Assembly: GCF_025354435.1 (NCBI RefSeq)
Contig: NZ_JANXMU010000016.1
Location: 1-64,000, forward strand
DNA length: 64,000 nucleotides
Source: Rhodoferax sp.
Lineage (GTDB): Bacteria > Pseudomonadota > Gammaproteobacteria > Burkholderiales > Burkholderiaceae_C
Direction: 5' to 3'
The translations under genes were made by a program, and so were the position numbers. The notes beneath the pieces were generated by a model. It searched no databases and had not been told where the DNA came from. It was given only the letters and a program-made list of their open reading frames with translations. This document shows positions 8,000 to 17,532 of this stretch, piece by piece. Each line of letters opens with the position of its first letter. Within the stretch, counting starts at the first letter, position 1.

Positions 8000-9025
8000 T
8001 CAATCCGCAAATACCGTCTGGTTGCGTCCCGCCACTTTGGCCTGGTAGACGGCGGTGTCGGACTGGTGTACCAGCCGTTGCAGCAGCGCCGGGTCGTGGG
8101 CCAGGGTGGCGGTGGCCACGCCGATGCTGACGGTGATCGGTTGGCCGCCGTCCTGCAGGCTGCGCACGTGTTCGTGCACCCGCAGGGCGGTGTGGGCGGC
8201 GCCCGGGCGGTCGGCGTTGGGTAGCCACAGGGTGAATTCTTCGCCGCCGTAGCGCACGGCCAGGTCGCTGCTGCGGATGCTGGCCTGCAGCTGGCGGGCC
8301 AGGGTGGCCAGCACGAGATCGCCTTCGTCGTGGCCGTACTGGTCGTTGACAGCTTTGAAGTGGTCTACATCCACCATCAGCACCGAGGCGCAGGCACCCG
8401 GCTCGGCCAGGGCCTGCCAGTGGGCGACGGCCTGGGCCAGGGCGCGGCGGTTGCCCAGGCCGGTCAGGGGGTCGGTCTGGCTGAGTTCGGCGAGTTCACG
8501 GTTTTCCGACTCGACCACGTGGGTGTGCTGGGTCAGCTTTGCGTGCATGGCCCGCAGTTCGGCATTCGCCAGGGCCAGGTCGGCGGCCAGGGTTTGGGCC
8601 CGGGCGCGGGCCTGCACCAGCTCGGCTTCAAACCGGCTGCGCTCCAGCGCCACAAAAAACACCCAGTAGCAGCCCTCGGTACCACCGTCTGGGCCGTCTT
8701 CACCGTACAGGCCGCGCTGGCAGTTGACCATCACGGGCACGCGCGGACCCTGCGCGCCGCACAGGTGCAGGTAGATTTCGCGCACCCCGCCCTGGTTGAG
8801 CATCATGGGCCAGACGTGGGTTTGCAAAAAGATGCGGCTGGCCGGGGGCATCAGCATGTCCATGGTCTGCTGCAGCCACTGCGCCTCGGTGCCGCCCACC
8901 ACCGCCAGCAGGTCGGCATTGGCCGCCAGGATCCGGCCATGGATATCTGTCACCAGCACAGGGCAGGGCAACTGGTTCAGCGGTGCCGCGCAAGCTTGGG
9001 TGTCAGGCGGCAACAGGTTGTGCAT
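8000..9025 (-). CDS. PAS-GGDEF diguanylate cyclase
   Basis: Makes cyclic di-GMP from two GTP. The 341-residue cytoplasmic protein has an N-terminal PAS domain (about 14-130, VLVTDIHGRILAANADLLAVVGG), a coiled-coil linker (about 130-183) and a GGDEF domain starting at DPLTGLGNRR (185-194). The active-site motif is GGEEF at 260-264, consistent with activity. RSSD at 251-254 lies five residues before it, which is the RxxD inhibitory site for product feedback. No transmembrane segment is visible. Its start overlaps the end of the RsbQ-like hydrolase gene by 23 bases, so the two form one unit; such hydrolases normally feed a small molecule to the partner PAS domain. Confidence 0.9.
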   Translation of the reverse strand: MHNLLPPDTQACAAPLNQLPCPVLVTDIHGRILAANADLLAVVGGTEAQWLQQTMDMLMPPASRIFLQTHVWPMMLNQGGVREIYLHLCGAQGPRVPVMVNCQRGLYGEDGPDGGTEGCYWVFFVALERSRFEAELVQARARAQTLAADLALANAELRAMHAKLTQHTHVVESENRELAELSQTDPLTGLGNRRALAQAVAHWQALAEPGACASVLMVDVDHFKAVNDQYGHDEGDLVLATLARQLQASIRSSDLAVRYGGEEFTLWLPNADRPGAAHTALRVHEHVRSLQDGGQPITVSIGVATATLAHDPALLQRLVHQSDTAVYQAKVAGRNQTVFAD

Positions 9026-9830
9026 GACGGAGGTAATTCCGGATCGCAGCGATGACCTCGACCGGGTGGCTCATGTGGCCGCAATGGCCGGTGATGTCTA
9101 GCACTTGCAGCGTACTGCCTTGCAGATGCTGGTGCAGGTACTCGCCCACCGATGGCGGTGCCAGCGCATCCACCCGGTGCTGCAAGACCAGGCAGGGCCG
9201 GGTCACTTTGGGCAGATCAGCCCGGTGGTCAGCAAAAAAGGTGGTTTGGGCAAACACCCGGGCGACGACCGGGTCGGTGGAGCAAAAGCTGTCGCTCAAC
9301 TCGGCGGTGGACACACTGGCTGCGGCACCACCGGCTTCGCCCGATGCGACAGGTGCCAGGTACTGCGCCCAGCCGATGTAGTTTTGGTCCATCAGCTCCA
9401 GCAGGCCTTCCAGGTCCTCGCGCTCAAATCCGCCCAGGTAGCCGGGTGGGTGGTTCAAAAAGCAGGGCGAGGGGCCCAGCAGCACCAGCCGGTCGAACAG
9501 ACCTGGCAGGGCAATCGAGGCCAGCATGCCGACACTGCAGCTCACCGAATGGCCGATAAAGGTTACGCCGCTGTGCAGGCCCAGCGCGTCGCAGACTTCC
9601 AGCAGGTCTTGCGCATAGCCGTGCAGGCTGCTTTAGCGCTGGCTGTCAAACGCCGCCAGGTCCGACTTGCCGCTGCCCACGTAGTCGAACAGCACCTGCC
9701 GGTAGCCGTCGGCAAACGCCGGGGTGATGCGGCTCCACATGGTTTGCTGGCAGCCAAAGCCGTGGGCCTACAGCAGCACCGGGTCGCTGTCGCCCAAGAC
9801 ATGCACATTGTTGCGTTGCAGGATGTCCAA
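9003..9830 (-). pseudogene. RsbQ-like alpha/beta hydrolase, two nonsense codons
   Basis: One continuous frame of 276 codons encodes an RsbQ-type hydrolase but is interrupted by TAG (9768-9770) and TAA (9633-9635). The surroundings are intact: DILQRNNVHVLG at the start, AHGFGCQQTMW, the nucleophile elbow GHSVSCSVGM, HRVDALAP with the acid, and TGHCGHMSHP with the His. The second stop sits where relatives have Tyr (SQR-Y-SSL), a TAC to TAA change; the first precedes AHGFGC, also often aromatic. The start is TTG 9830 with GGAG six bases upstream where relatives have ATG. A shorter frame from 9545 is open and would lack the first half. In Bacillus subtilis RsbQ works with a PAS-domain phosphatase; here the partner is a PAS-GGDEF protein. 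Confidence 0.85.
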
Positions 9831-9932
9831 AATGCACTCCGAATGCCCTGTGGATAAGCCCTCATCCTAACGTAACAATACGCAACATCAGCGAAACCTA
9901 TAGCAGGTCAGGGATGCCAGCACCCCCCAGTT

Positions 9933-11024
9933 TTATCCGCGTACGGCCGCTGGATAGTCGGTGTAGCCCTCGGGTCCCTGGCTGTACCAGGTGGCAGGTA
10001 CATCGGGGTTCAGTGGCAGGCCATGGGCGAAGCGGTAGGGCAGATCGGGGTTGGCCAGAAACGGGCGGCCAAAGGCCACACCGTCGGCCTCGCCTGCGTC
10101 CAGAGCGGCCTGGGCCCGGGCCTGGCCGTAGTCCGAGTTGAGAAACAGCGGGCCGCGGAAGGCCTTGCGGATCACCGGGTGCACGGGGGCCCGGTCGGCT
10201 TTGCCGAAGGTGCCGTTCAGCGGCGGCTCGCGCAGTTCCAGGTAGGCCACGCCCACGCCGTCCAGCGCCCGGGCGGCGGCCCCGAACAAGGCCTCGGGAT
10301 CGCTGTCGTTCGCACCCTGCGAGTCGCCGTTGGGCGACAGGCGCACGCCGGTGCGTCCGGCCCCGACGGTGTCGGCCACGCGCTGGGTCACTTCGGTCAG
10401 CAGGCGGATGCGGTTTTCTACCGTGCCACCATACGCGTCGTCGCGCAGATTGCTGTTGTCACGCAGAAACTGGTCGATCAGGTAGCCATTGGCGGCGTGC
10501 ACCTGCACCCCGTCAAAACCTGCCGCCATGGCGTTGCGGGCGGCGTGGGCATAGTCGTCCAGCAGGCGCTTGATCTCGTCCAGGGCCAGGGGCCGTGCTT
10601 CGGCATAGCGCTGCTTGCCGCTGTAGGTGTGGGTGTCGCCGGGGGCCGTGGTGGCCGAGGCCGAGACCGGCTGCGCGCCGCCCAGAAAGCTGGGATGCAC
10701 GATCCGGCCCATATGCCAGAGCTGCATGTGGATGCGCCCGCCCGCGGCGTGCACCGCGTCGGTCACCGGTTTCCAGGCCTCGACCTGCGGGGCAGTCCAG
10801 ATGCCGGGGCCATAGGGCCAGCCCATGCCTTCGCGGCTGATGCCGGTGGCCTCGGTGATGATCAGGCCCGCCGTTGCCCGCTGCGCGTAGTAGGTGGCCA
10901 TCATCGCGGTGGGCACATGTTCGCGGGTCGCCCGCCCGCGGGTCAGGGGTGCCAGCAGGATGCGGTTGGGGGCAGTGAAGTTGCCGATCTGGATGGGGTC
11001 GAACAAGGAGGGCATAGGGGCCAT
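9933..11024 (-). CDS. old yellow enzyme family alkene reductase (NemA/XenB-like)
   Basis: An FMN- and NAD(P)H-dependent reductase of activated alkenes, nitro compounds or nitrate esters. The 363-residue product has the OYE layout: FDPIQIGNFTAPNRILLAPLTRGRA at the N-terminus, HMGRIVHPSF with an FMN-contact region, the substrate-binding pair in GVQVHAANGYLIDQFLRDNSN, RLSPNGD, and FGRPFLANPDLP at the C-terminus. Length is typical. ATG 11024 was used; ATG 11015 is in frame. Its leader holds a GC hairpin (11052-11076) and a direct repeat that could be regulatory. Confidence 0.93.
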   Translation of the reverse strand: MAPMPSLFDPIQIGNFTAPNRILLAPLTRGRATREHVPTAMMATYYAQRATAGLIITEATGISREGMGWPYGPGIWTAPQVEAWKPVTDAVHAAGGRIHMQLWHMGRIVHPSFLGGAQPVSASATTAPGDTHTYSGKQRYAEARPLALDEIKRLLDDYAHAARNAMAAGFDGVQVHAANGYLIDQFLRDNSNLRDDAYGGTVENRIRLLTEVTQRVADTVGAGRTGVRLSPNGDSQGANDSDPEALFGAAARALDGVGVAYLELREPPLNGTFGKADRAPVHPVIRKAFRGPLFLNSDYGQARAQAALDAGEADGVAFGRPFLANPDLPYRFAHGLPLNPDVPATWYSQGPEGYTDYPAAVRG

Positions 11025-11040
11025 TTCAAAAAGAGGGTTG

Positions 11041-11113
11041 TACCGGTAGGGACAGGCCGCACGCGGGCGGGCCTGTGTACTTTAGGTGGGGGGCTGCGGG
11101 GGTACCGGTAGGG
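11041..11113. repeat. paired TACCGGTAGGG direct repeats upstream of the OYE gene
   Basis: The 11-mer TACCGGTAGGG occurs at 11041-11051 and 11103-11113; its core TACCGGTA is itself a palindrome. Between them ACAGGCC (11052-11058) and GGCCTGT (11070-11076) form a hairpin. The pair lies in the leader of the OYE gene (start 11024). An operator for a redox or electrophile-sensing repressor is possible but unproved. Confidence 0.4.
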
Positions 11114-11181
11114 CCTGGAAATGAACCGCTGTGTTGGTGGATTGGAAACAATCGTGTGTCCAGACCTTTGCCACTCTTGCG

Positions 11182-11416
<235 letters not shown>

Positions 11417-11437
11417 CTTAAATTTTGCCGTACGTGT

Positions 11438-12487
11438 TCAAGCCAGCTGCTGGTCGGTCGAAGGCCGCTTCCACAGGTTGATGCCGCCGTCTACTGCGTG
11501 CTGGTCGATGGCGGCCAGTTCGGCGGCGCTGAAGTCCAGCTTCTGCAGGGCACCCACCAGTTCCACGATCTGCTCGGGGCGGCTGGCTCCGATCAGGGCC
11601 GAGGTCATGCGCGGGTCGCGCAGCACCCAGGCGATGGCCATCTGCGCCAGGCTTTGGCCGCGGGCCAGGGCGATGTCGTTCAGCGCGCTGACGTGGGCCA
11701 GGTTTTTCGGACTCAGGTGCTCGCTCTTGAACGAGCCGCCACCGGGCTGGTTGATGCGGGCGCTGGCGGGAATGCTGTTGAGGTATTTGTTGGTCAGCAG
11801 GCCCTGGGCCAGCGCGCTGAAGGCGATGCAGCCCATGCCGTTGTCGGCCAAGGCATCCAGCAGGTCTTCTTCGATCCAGCGGTTCATCATGCTGTAGGAC
11901 GGCTGGTGAATCAGGCAGGGCACGCCCATTTGCTTGAGCAGCGCGGCAGCTTCGCGGGTTTTACCGGCCGAGTAGCTGGACACGCCCACGTACAGCGCCT
12001 TGCCCTGCTGCACGGCGCTGGCCAGTGCGCCCATGGTTTCTTCCAGCGGGGTGTCGGGGTCGAAGCGGTGCGAGTAAAAGATGTCCACATACTCCAGGCC
12101 CATGCGTTTCAGGCTTTGGTCCAGGCTGGACAGCACGTATTTGCGCCCGCCGCCGCCCTGGCCGTAGGGGCCGGGCCACATGTCGTACCCGGCCTTGCTG
12201 GAGATCACCAGTTCGTCGCGGTAGGGCCGGAAGTCGCGGCGCATGTGCTCGCCAAAGTTGCTCTCGGCGCTGCCGTAGGGCGGGCCGTAGTTGTTGGCCA
12301 GGTCGAAATGGGTAATGCCCAGGTCAAATGCGGTGGTCAGCATGGCGCGCTGGGTGGCCATGGGCGTAGTGTCGCCAAAGTTGTGCCACAGGCCCAGGGT
12401 GATGGCGGGTAGCTTCAGGCCGCTACGTCCAGTGCGGCGGTATTGCATTTTGTCGGCGTAGCGGTCGGCTGCGGCGTGGTAGCTCAT
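11438..12487 (-). CDS. aldo/keto reductase, YghZ-like (glyceraldehyde 3-phosphate reductase type)
   Basis: An NADPH-dependent aldehyde reductase of 349 residues. It shows the family tetrad region: DLGITHFDLANNYGPPYGSAE (catalytic Asp and Tyr), VISSKAGYDMWPGPYGQGGG (Lys), DIFYSHRFDPDTPLEE (His), and ALIGASRPEQIVE for the 2'-phosphate of NADPH. The pattern is that of YghZ/L-glyceraldehyde 3-phosphate reductases and Kv-beta relatives; detoxification of small aldehydes is likely. ATG 12487 has GGAGAC eight bases upstream. It stands alone. Confidence 0.92.
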   Translation of the reverse strand: MSYHAAADRYADKMQYRRTGRSGLKLPAITLGLWHNFGDTTPMATQRAMLTTAFDLGITHFDLANNYGPPYGSAESNFGEHMRRDFRPYRDELVISSKAGYDMWPGPYGQGGGGRKYVLSSLDQSLKRMGLEYVDIFYSHRFDPDTPLEETMGALASAVQQGKALYVGVSSYSAGKTREAAALLKQMGVPCLIHQPSYSMMNRWIEEDLLDALADNGMGCIAFSALAQGLLTNKYLNSIPASARINQPGGGSFKSEHLSPKNLAHVSALNDIALARGQSLAQMAIAWVLRDPRMTSALIGASRPEQIVELVGALQKLDFSAAELAAIDQHAVDGGINLWKRPSTDQQLA

Positions 12488-12564
12488 GGGTTTTGTCTCC
12501 GGCGTGTTGTGGATAGGGTTGCAGCATTCTAGGGAAGAATGCCTGCATTCGTGCGCGCTCCGCA

Positions 12565-13245
12565 CTATCTCTGGGCCGGGTGCACACTGCGCAGCGCTGG
12601 AGCTTGCACGGCGACTGAGCCAATAAAGTGGCCGTCGGTTGCCACGGGCCCGCTGTGGTTGGCACCGAAATCGAGCGCCCATACCTGGCATGTTGCCAGT
12701 TGTGCCCCTAGCTGTGGGGACCATTCGGTCAAGCCCAGGCCCAAACACTTCAGGCAGGCTTCAAACTGCGTCCACGCCTGCATAAACGCGACCGGACAGT
12801 CCGTCGCAGGGGTAGCCTGCAGCCAGGCGGTAGCCTGCGGACCGAGGTAGTCGCGCGCCACGCAGAGCCAGTCCGGATAGGCTTCGGCAGCGTTTTCTAT
12901 GCGCACCACATCGACCCCAACGCGCGCACCCTGGGCAATGGCGGCCAGGCTGAGTCCCGGGGCGTGGCTGACAGACAGACCCAGGCGCTCCCGTGGCGCA
13001 TCCACCGCAATGGCCTGGCTCGGTGGTGACACCAGCGCGATCGATGCGGCCGGTTGGTCCAGGAAGGCCCCCAGCGTCTGGCGAAGGGCATCGCGCACCA
13101 GCCCGCGGGCTACCGTACGCTGCGTGGTGACCGGTGTGGCCACGCCGACGACTGTGAGCGCCTGGACCGAGCGGATGTCCTGCAGCGCCACGGGCAGGCT
13201 GTGCGGCCCGCTCCGCACCGCCAGAACCTGGGTGGCGGGCAGCAT
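12565..13245 (-). CDS. 4'-phosphopantetheinyl transferase
   Basis: Transfers 4'-phosphopantetheine from CoA to a carrier protein. The 226-residue product has the Sfp/AcpT signature: LSVSHAPGLSLAAIA with the His, GARVGVDVVRIENAAE with the Mg-binding Asp, and FMQAWTQFEACLKCLGLGL, the degenerate W-x-x-K-E-A-x-x-K motif in which the usual Lys-Glu pair reads Gln-Phe-Glu. ATG 13245 lies 1 base after the stop of the NRPS gene; a longer start at 13308 would overlap that gene by 62 bases. The tight coupling says its job is to load the PCP of the neighbouring synthetase. Confidence 0.85.
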   Translation of the reverse strand: MLPATQVLAVRSGPHSLPVALQDIRSVQALTVVGVATPVTTQRTVARGLVRDALRQTLGAFLDQPAASIALVSPPSQAIAVDAPRERLGLSVSHAPGLSLAAIAQGARVGVDVVRIENAAEAYPDWLCVARDYLGPQATAWLQATPATDCPVAFMQAWTQFEACLKCLGLGLTEWSPQLGAQLATCQVWALDFGANHSGPVATDGHFIGSVAVQAPALRSVHPAQR

Positions 13246-13246
13246 G

Positions 13247-16200
13247 TCAGCTGCGGGCAGGAGCCGCAGGGCAGCCCTTCCAGCTGGTGGCAGCGGGTAT
13301 GAACTCACCCTTCATCACCAGGGTCAACGCGCCGAGTTGGGCGTTGTCGGCCACCACGGCGCTGTACAACACCGCACTGCGCGGCCCCATGTACACCCGC
13401 TGGCCGATGGTGACATGGTCGATCTTCATCACGCGGTCTTCGAACAAATGGGTCTGCGGACATGCCAGGGCGTTCAATTCGCTGTAGTCGCCGATCGACA
13501 CACAATCGAATTCCGTGATGTCGGTGGTGTCCAGATACACCCCTTTGCCGATATGGCAGCCCAAAAAATTCAAGGCCACCGGGAGTAACGGGGTTCCGCG
13601 CAGGTAGCGCAGGAAATTGGGCACCGCAATGCCTTCGTACAAATTCGTGATGGCCTCGGACAGCCAGACAAACGGTGTCCACATGGGGGTACTGCATTTC
13701 TTGTAGCGCCGAATGAACAACCACTTGAGTGCAGCGACGAAAAAGAAGGTGCCCACGCTATAAAAAATAGCGGCGGTGGTGAGGTAGACCAACACGGCCA
13801 TCCAGTTTTCATCGCTGGCGAAGGGCATGGCGTTCAAAATCACGACATAACCCACCGCTGTGACGATCGCGTGCGGGGCAACGATGCGAAAAGCCTCAAT
13901 GGCTCCGCGCGCCAGGCGGCGAATGGGCGAAGGCCGGTAGGTCAGACTTTCCGCAAACCCGCTGGTGGTTTCGCGCGCGGGCAAATGGATGGGCGGTGAC
14001 CCCAGCCAGGTCTGGCCGTCTTGCATCAGGTGGTTGGCCGGGACGGTGGAGTGCACGCCGATCAGCACGTTTTCTGGCAGCACCGTGCCGTCGGGAATGT
14101 AGGAGCCGTTGCCCACAAAGCTGCGCCGGGACACCACGGTGGCTTGCATCGTCATCCAGCCACCACCGATGTGCTCATCGCCCAACATCACCGCATCCGC
14201 GATAAAGGTTTCGTCGCCCAGGGTCAGCATGTCGGGCACCAGTCCCAAAGCCGAAGAAATTTCGGCATCGCGACCGACCTTGGCCCCCAGCAAGCGGTAC
14301 CAGATCGGCGCGTAGACGGTGGCGTACACGCCGTGCAACACGGCCAGGCTGGATTCCTGGATCTGGCTGACCAGCCATTTGGCGCAGTACAGATTGCTGT
14401 GTACCGGCCAACTGCCGGGCTTGAGGCGCGGCAAAACCGTCCAGCGGATACCGGCAGAAAGCAGTGCCGTACACACTACCAACACACCGGTGGCGGGGAA
14501 AGCCAGTACAAAGTAATTGACCAGCTGAAACCACACGCCGGTGTTTTCCAGCAGAGGAAAAAGCTCTGTGTCGTCGATCCAGTCGATCAGCATAAAGCTG
14601 GGAAATACCGGCAGAAAAAACAGCGTCGCAATCAGCAACGCGCCCAGCACAAAATAGCCCCCCTCCAGCACCCTACGCGCGCGGGAAACCGTGGGCCGTG
14701 GGCGGCGGGTGGCGTGGTCGAAGGCACCTGTATCTGCGGCCGGGGAGCCGCTCCAGACGCGGCCCGCAGGCAGTGCTTTGCCGTCGCTCAGTGCCGACTG
14801 GCCTCCAAGGTGGCCGTAAGCACCGATCTGCGTGTTGCCTTCCAGCACGGCATAAGACCCCACACCGGCTTCGCGCTGCAGCGTAATGGGCCCCAAGCGC
14901 AATTCGCCATGCTCCACGCGCGCGTTTTCAAAATTGACCGCGTTGCCTATGCTGACGCCATCCCCCAGTACCAGCAAATCGGGTGCCCGCAGCGTGATCG
15001 ATCCGATGGTGACATCGCGCCCGACTTTGGCACCCAGGGCGCGCAGCCACCAGCTGTACATGGAGGAGCCACTGAGCAAGTAAGTGGGCGCGGACTCTAT
15101 CAGCCTATCTGCCAGCCACCATCGGTAATAGGCCCACCCCCACAGCGGATAGCGCCCGGCCTTCAGGCGGCCGACGATCAGCCATTTACCGGCAATGGCA
15201 ATGGCGAACTCCAGCAAGGTTGACAGCAAAAACGCCGCTACCGAGGCGGCGATCGCAATGGCTATCGAGTCGCCAGGCTCACCGGTAAAAAAATGGTAGG
15301 TAAAGAAGGGTGCCATCCATTGCGTCATGCTCAGGGCCACCAGTCCAGGGACTGCCGCCGCCTGCGCTGCACCGCAGGTCCAGCGCTTTAGGCGAGAGGG
15401 GGGCAACCAGCTGACATCCACGCTTGCCGCCGCCGCGTGGGGCTGGCCCAGCACTCCGGCAATACCGCCCACACTGCGGGCCTGGTAGATGTCGCGCACG
15501 GTAATGTGCGCGAATTGCGGGTTGGCGCGCAAGGCGGAGGCGAGGCGGGCGGCGAACAGCGAATGGCCACCCAGATCGGCAAAAAAATCCGCCGCGCGGG
15601 TGATGGGCTGCCCGGGGAAAAGCTGGCGCAACGCCGCAAACAAGGCCTCTTCGGCAGGTGTTTCAGGCGACTCGGAGCCATCGGCACCTCGCGGATGCTC
15701 CGCCAGCGGGCGGGCTTTCAGAGCGTTTCTGTCTATCTTTCCGGAAGTCAGGCGCGGCATCTCGGCCAGTGCTTCGAAGTAGCCTGGGACCATGTAAGAA
15801 GGCAAGGTTTTCGAAAGTGCAGCACGCAAATCACTGTGGGGTATGCGCATCCCGCCCTCCAACACCAGGTAGGCAATCAGCTGGTCGATACCGTCTTGGG
15901 CACGCAGCACAACGGCCACCGTGCCGACGCCAGGTTGCTGCGCCAAAGCGGCCTCAATCTCGCCAAGTTCAACGCGAAAGCCTCGGATTTTGACCTGGTC
16001 GTCGGTGCGGCCCAGGCATTGAACCAGGCCATCGGCACCGATACGGGCCAAGTCGCCTGTGCGGTACAGGCGCGCGTCGTGGGCGTGGCATGACCATGGA
16101 TTGCGCAGAAATTTTTCTGCTGTCAAATCGGGCCGACCCAGATAGCCATCGGCCAGACCGGGACCGGTAATGCAGAGTTCTCCCACCTCGCCACGCGGCA

Positions 16201-17299
16201 TCAGCTGCAAGCCGTCTTCCAGCGTGGGATGGATGACCAGCAGGCCATAGTTGGGCAGTGGCCGCCCGATGGTCACGGCTTCGGTAGCCTGCAACGCGGC
16301 CAAGCTGGCGGACACGGTGGTCTCGGTCGGACCATAGGTGTTGAACACCTGGCGGCCGGGTACGGCCCAGCGCGCCACCAGCGATGGGGGGCACATCTCG
16401 CCGCCCAGGTTGATTACACGCAGGCCCGGTACATCCTGGTTAAAAAGCGCCAGCAGGGTGGGCACCGCGTGCAACACCGTGATGCCGTTTTCCACCAATG
16501 CCAGCGGCAAGGCCTCCGGATCAGAGGCGACCTCTTTGGGCGCTATCCACAGCGTGGCACCCACCAGATAGCTGATCCATATTTCCTCAAACGACATGTC
16601 AAAGGCGAGCGAGAAGCCTTGGTAGACGCGGTCTTTGGCATGCACCCCCAAGACCGAGTTTTCACTGCGCAAAAAGTGGCAAATGCTGCCCTGGTTGATC
16701 TCGATGCCCTTGGGCTTGCCCGTCGATCCCGAGGTGTAAATGACATAGGCCGGGTGCGACGGCAAGACACCCGCCCGACGCACCTGCACGGGCGTGGACT
16801 CCAGCAAAGATTCTGCCGTCCACACCGGGGTGCGCATTGCCGCCAGCCGCGGCAACCAGTCCTGGCAGCTGACCAAGCCGACGGCACCGGCATCTTCCAG
16901 GCATACCGCAATGCGCTCCACCGGCGTATCGGCATCAAAGGGTAGCCACGCGGCGCCTGCCTTGGCAATCCCTGCTTGCATAGTTAGCACGCTGATGCCG
17001 CGCGGCAACCACAGACCCACGCGGTGGCCGGGGCGTACGCCTGCCGCAATCAAGTGGGAGGCTATCTGGTCCGCCCGCGCATTCAACTCCTGGTAATTAA
17101 GCGTGTTATCGCCAAACACCATTGCCAGCTGCGTTGGCGTGCGCAGGGCCGTCTCTTCCAGAATGTCGGCAAGTACCTCCTCGCGTACCAAATCCGGTCG
17201 GCTCTCACCCCAGAGAATGTCCGGATGGGCCAGGTTGTGGAGGGTGGGCGGCGGTGGGGTAGCGAGGGTGGGCTGGGAATCGGGAGACGTGAGGAGCAT
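13247..17299 (-). CDS. Pls/PosA-type nonribosomal peptide synthetase (A-PCP plus membrane/beta-helix region)
   Basis: A 1350-residue single-module synthetase. The adenylation domain (about 45-545) has TSGSTGKPKG (189-198), FDMSFEEIW (233-241), NTYGPTETT (320-328), YRTGDLAR, RGFRVELGEIEAAL and LTSGKIDRNAL. A carrier domain follows (FFADLGGHSLFAARL, loaded Ser). There is no condensation or thioesterase domain. Instead the C-terminal ~750 residues alternate transmembrane helices with three hexapeptide-repeat, left-handed beta-helix stretches, the layout of the 'NRPS terminal domain' in epsilon-poly-lysine synthetase (Pls) and relatives that polymerise one amino acid. Aligning the pocket by eye to GrsA gives D-M-E-H-N-G-T-V-S; the Glu suggests a basic amino acid. 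ATG 17299 has no clear Shine-Dalgarno. Bases 17300-17532 upstream hold no gene I can support. Confidence 0.85.
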   Translation of the reverse strand: MLLTSPDSQPTLATPPPPTLHNLAHPDILWGESRPDLVREEVLADILEETALRTPTQLAMVFGDNTLNYQELNARADQIASHLIAAGVRPGHRVGLWLPRGISVLTMQAGIAKAGAAWLPFDADTPVERIAVCLEDAGAVGLVSCQDWLPRLAAMRTPVWTAESLLESTPVQVRRAGVLPSHPAYVIYTSGSTGKPKGIEINQGSICHFLRSENSVLGVHAKDRVYQGFSLAFDMSFEEIWISYLVGATLWIAPKEVASDPEALPLALVENGITVLHAVPTLLALFNQDVPGLRVINLGGEMCPPSLVARWAVPGRQVFNTYGPTETTVSASLAALQATEAVTIGRPLPNYGLLVIHPTLEDGLQLMPRGEVGELCITGPGLADGYLGRPDLTAEKFLRNPWSCHAHDARLYRTGDLARIGADGLVQCLGRTDDQVKIRGFRVELGEIEAALAQQPGVGTVAVVLRAQDGIDQLIAYLVLEGGMRIPHSDLRAALSKTLPSYMVPGYFEALAEMPRLTSGKIDRNALKARPLAEHPRGADGSESPETPAEEALFAALRQLFPGQPITRAADFFADLGGHSLFAARLASALRANPQFAHITVRDIYQARSVGGIAGVLGQPHAAAASVDVSWLPPSRLKRWTCGAAQAAAVPGLVALSMTQWMAPFFTYHFFTGEPGDSIAIAIAASVAAFLLSTLLEFAIAIAGKWLIVGRLKAGRYPLWGWAYYRWWLADRLIESAPTYLLSGSSMYSWWLRALGAKVGRDVTIGSITLRAPDLLVLGDGVSIGNAVNFENARVEHGELRLGPITLQREAGVGSYAVLEGNTQIGAYGHLGGQSALSDGKALPAGRVWSGSPAADTGAFDHATRRPRPTVSRARRVLEGGYFVLGALLIATLFFLPVFPSFMLIDWIDDTELFPLLENTGVWFQLVNYFVLAFPATGVLVVCTALLSAGIRWTVLPRLKPGSWPVHSNLYCAKWLVSQIQESSLAVLHGVYATVYAPIWYRLLGAKVGRDAEISSALGLVPDMLTLGDETFIADAVMLGDEHIGGGWMTMQATVVSRRSFVGNGSYIPDGTVLPENVLIGVHSTVPANHLMQDGQTWLGSPPIHLPARETTSGFAESLTYRPSPIRRLARGAIEAFRIVAPHAIVTAVGYVVILNAMPFASDENWMAVLVYLTTAAIFYSVGTFFFVAALKWLFIRRYKKCSTPMWTPFVWLSEAITNLYEGIAVPNFLRYLRGTPLLPVALNFLGCHIGKGVYLDTTDITEFDCVSIGDYSELNALACPQTHLFEDRVMKIDHVTIGQRVYMGPRSAVLYSAVVADNAQLGALTLVMKGEFIPAATSWKGCPAAPARS

Positions 17300-17532
17300 A
17301 AAAAATCGTGGGCCAAAGTCGGAAGAATTTTTTGCCGGGAAGAATAACAGGTGTGAATGGGGCTGGCCGGGACCCCTGGGTGGTCGCGGCTAAGTGCTAT
17401 GGGTTGCGGCGCACGGGTGGCGTAGGCCGTGGTGGGGGTGCAACCGATTGCTACGACCCCTATTGCACCGCATGTGGACGGGGTGACTGTACGCCCACGC
17501 GAAATTTCCTTGCCGCCCGGGGGGGCGTCAGT

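Noticed and set aside
8514-8525. Second parS-like site (CCACGTGG region) in the diguanylate cyclase gene.
   Set aside because: Only the CACGTG core is shared; the flanks do not match the consensus.
9633-9770. Reassignment of stop codons as Tyr in the RsbQ-like gene.
   Set aside because: Both TAG and TAA would need to be read as sense while the core genes end normally at TAA, TAG and TGA; two nonsense mutations are simpler.
17300-17532. A small plus-strand frame (from 17429) upstream of the NRPS gene.
   Set aside because: No ribosome-binding site, low-complexity product, and it runs antisense into the histidine kinase gene.
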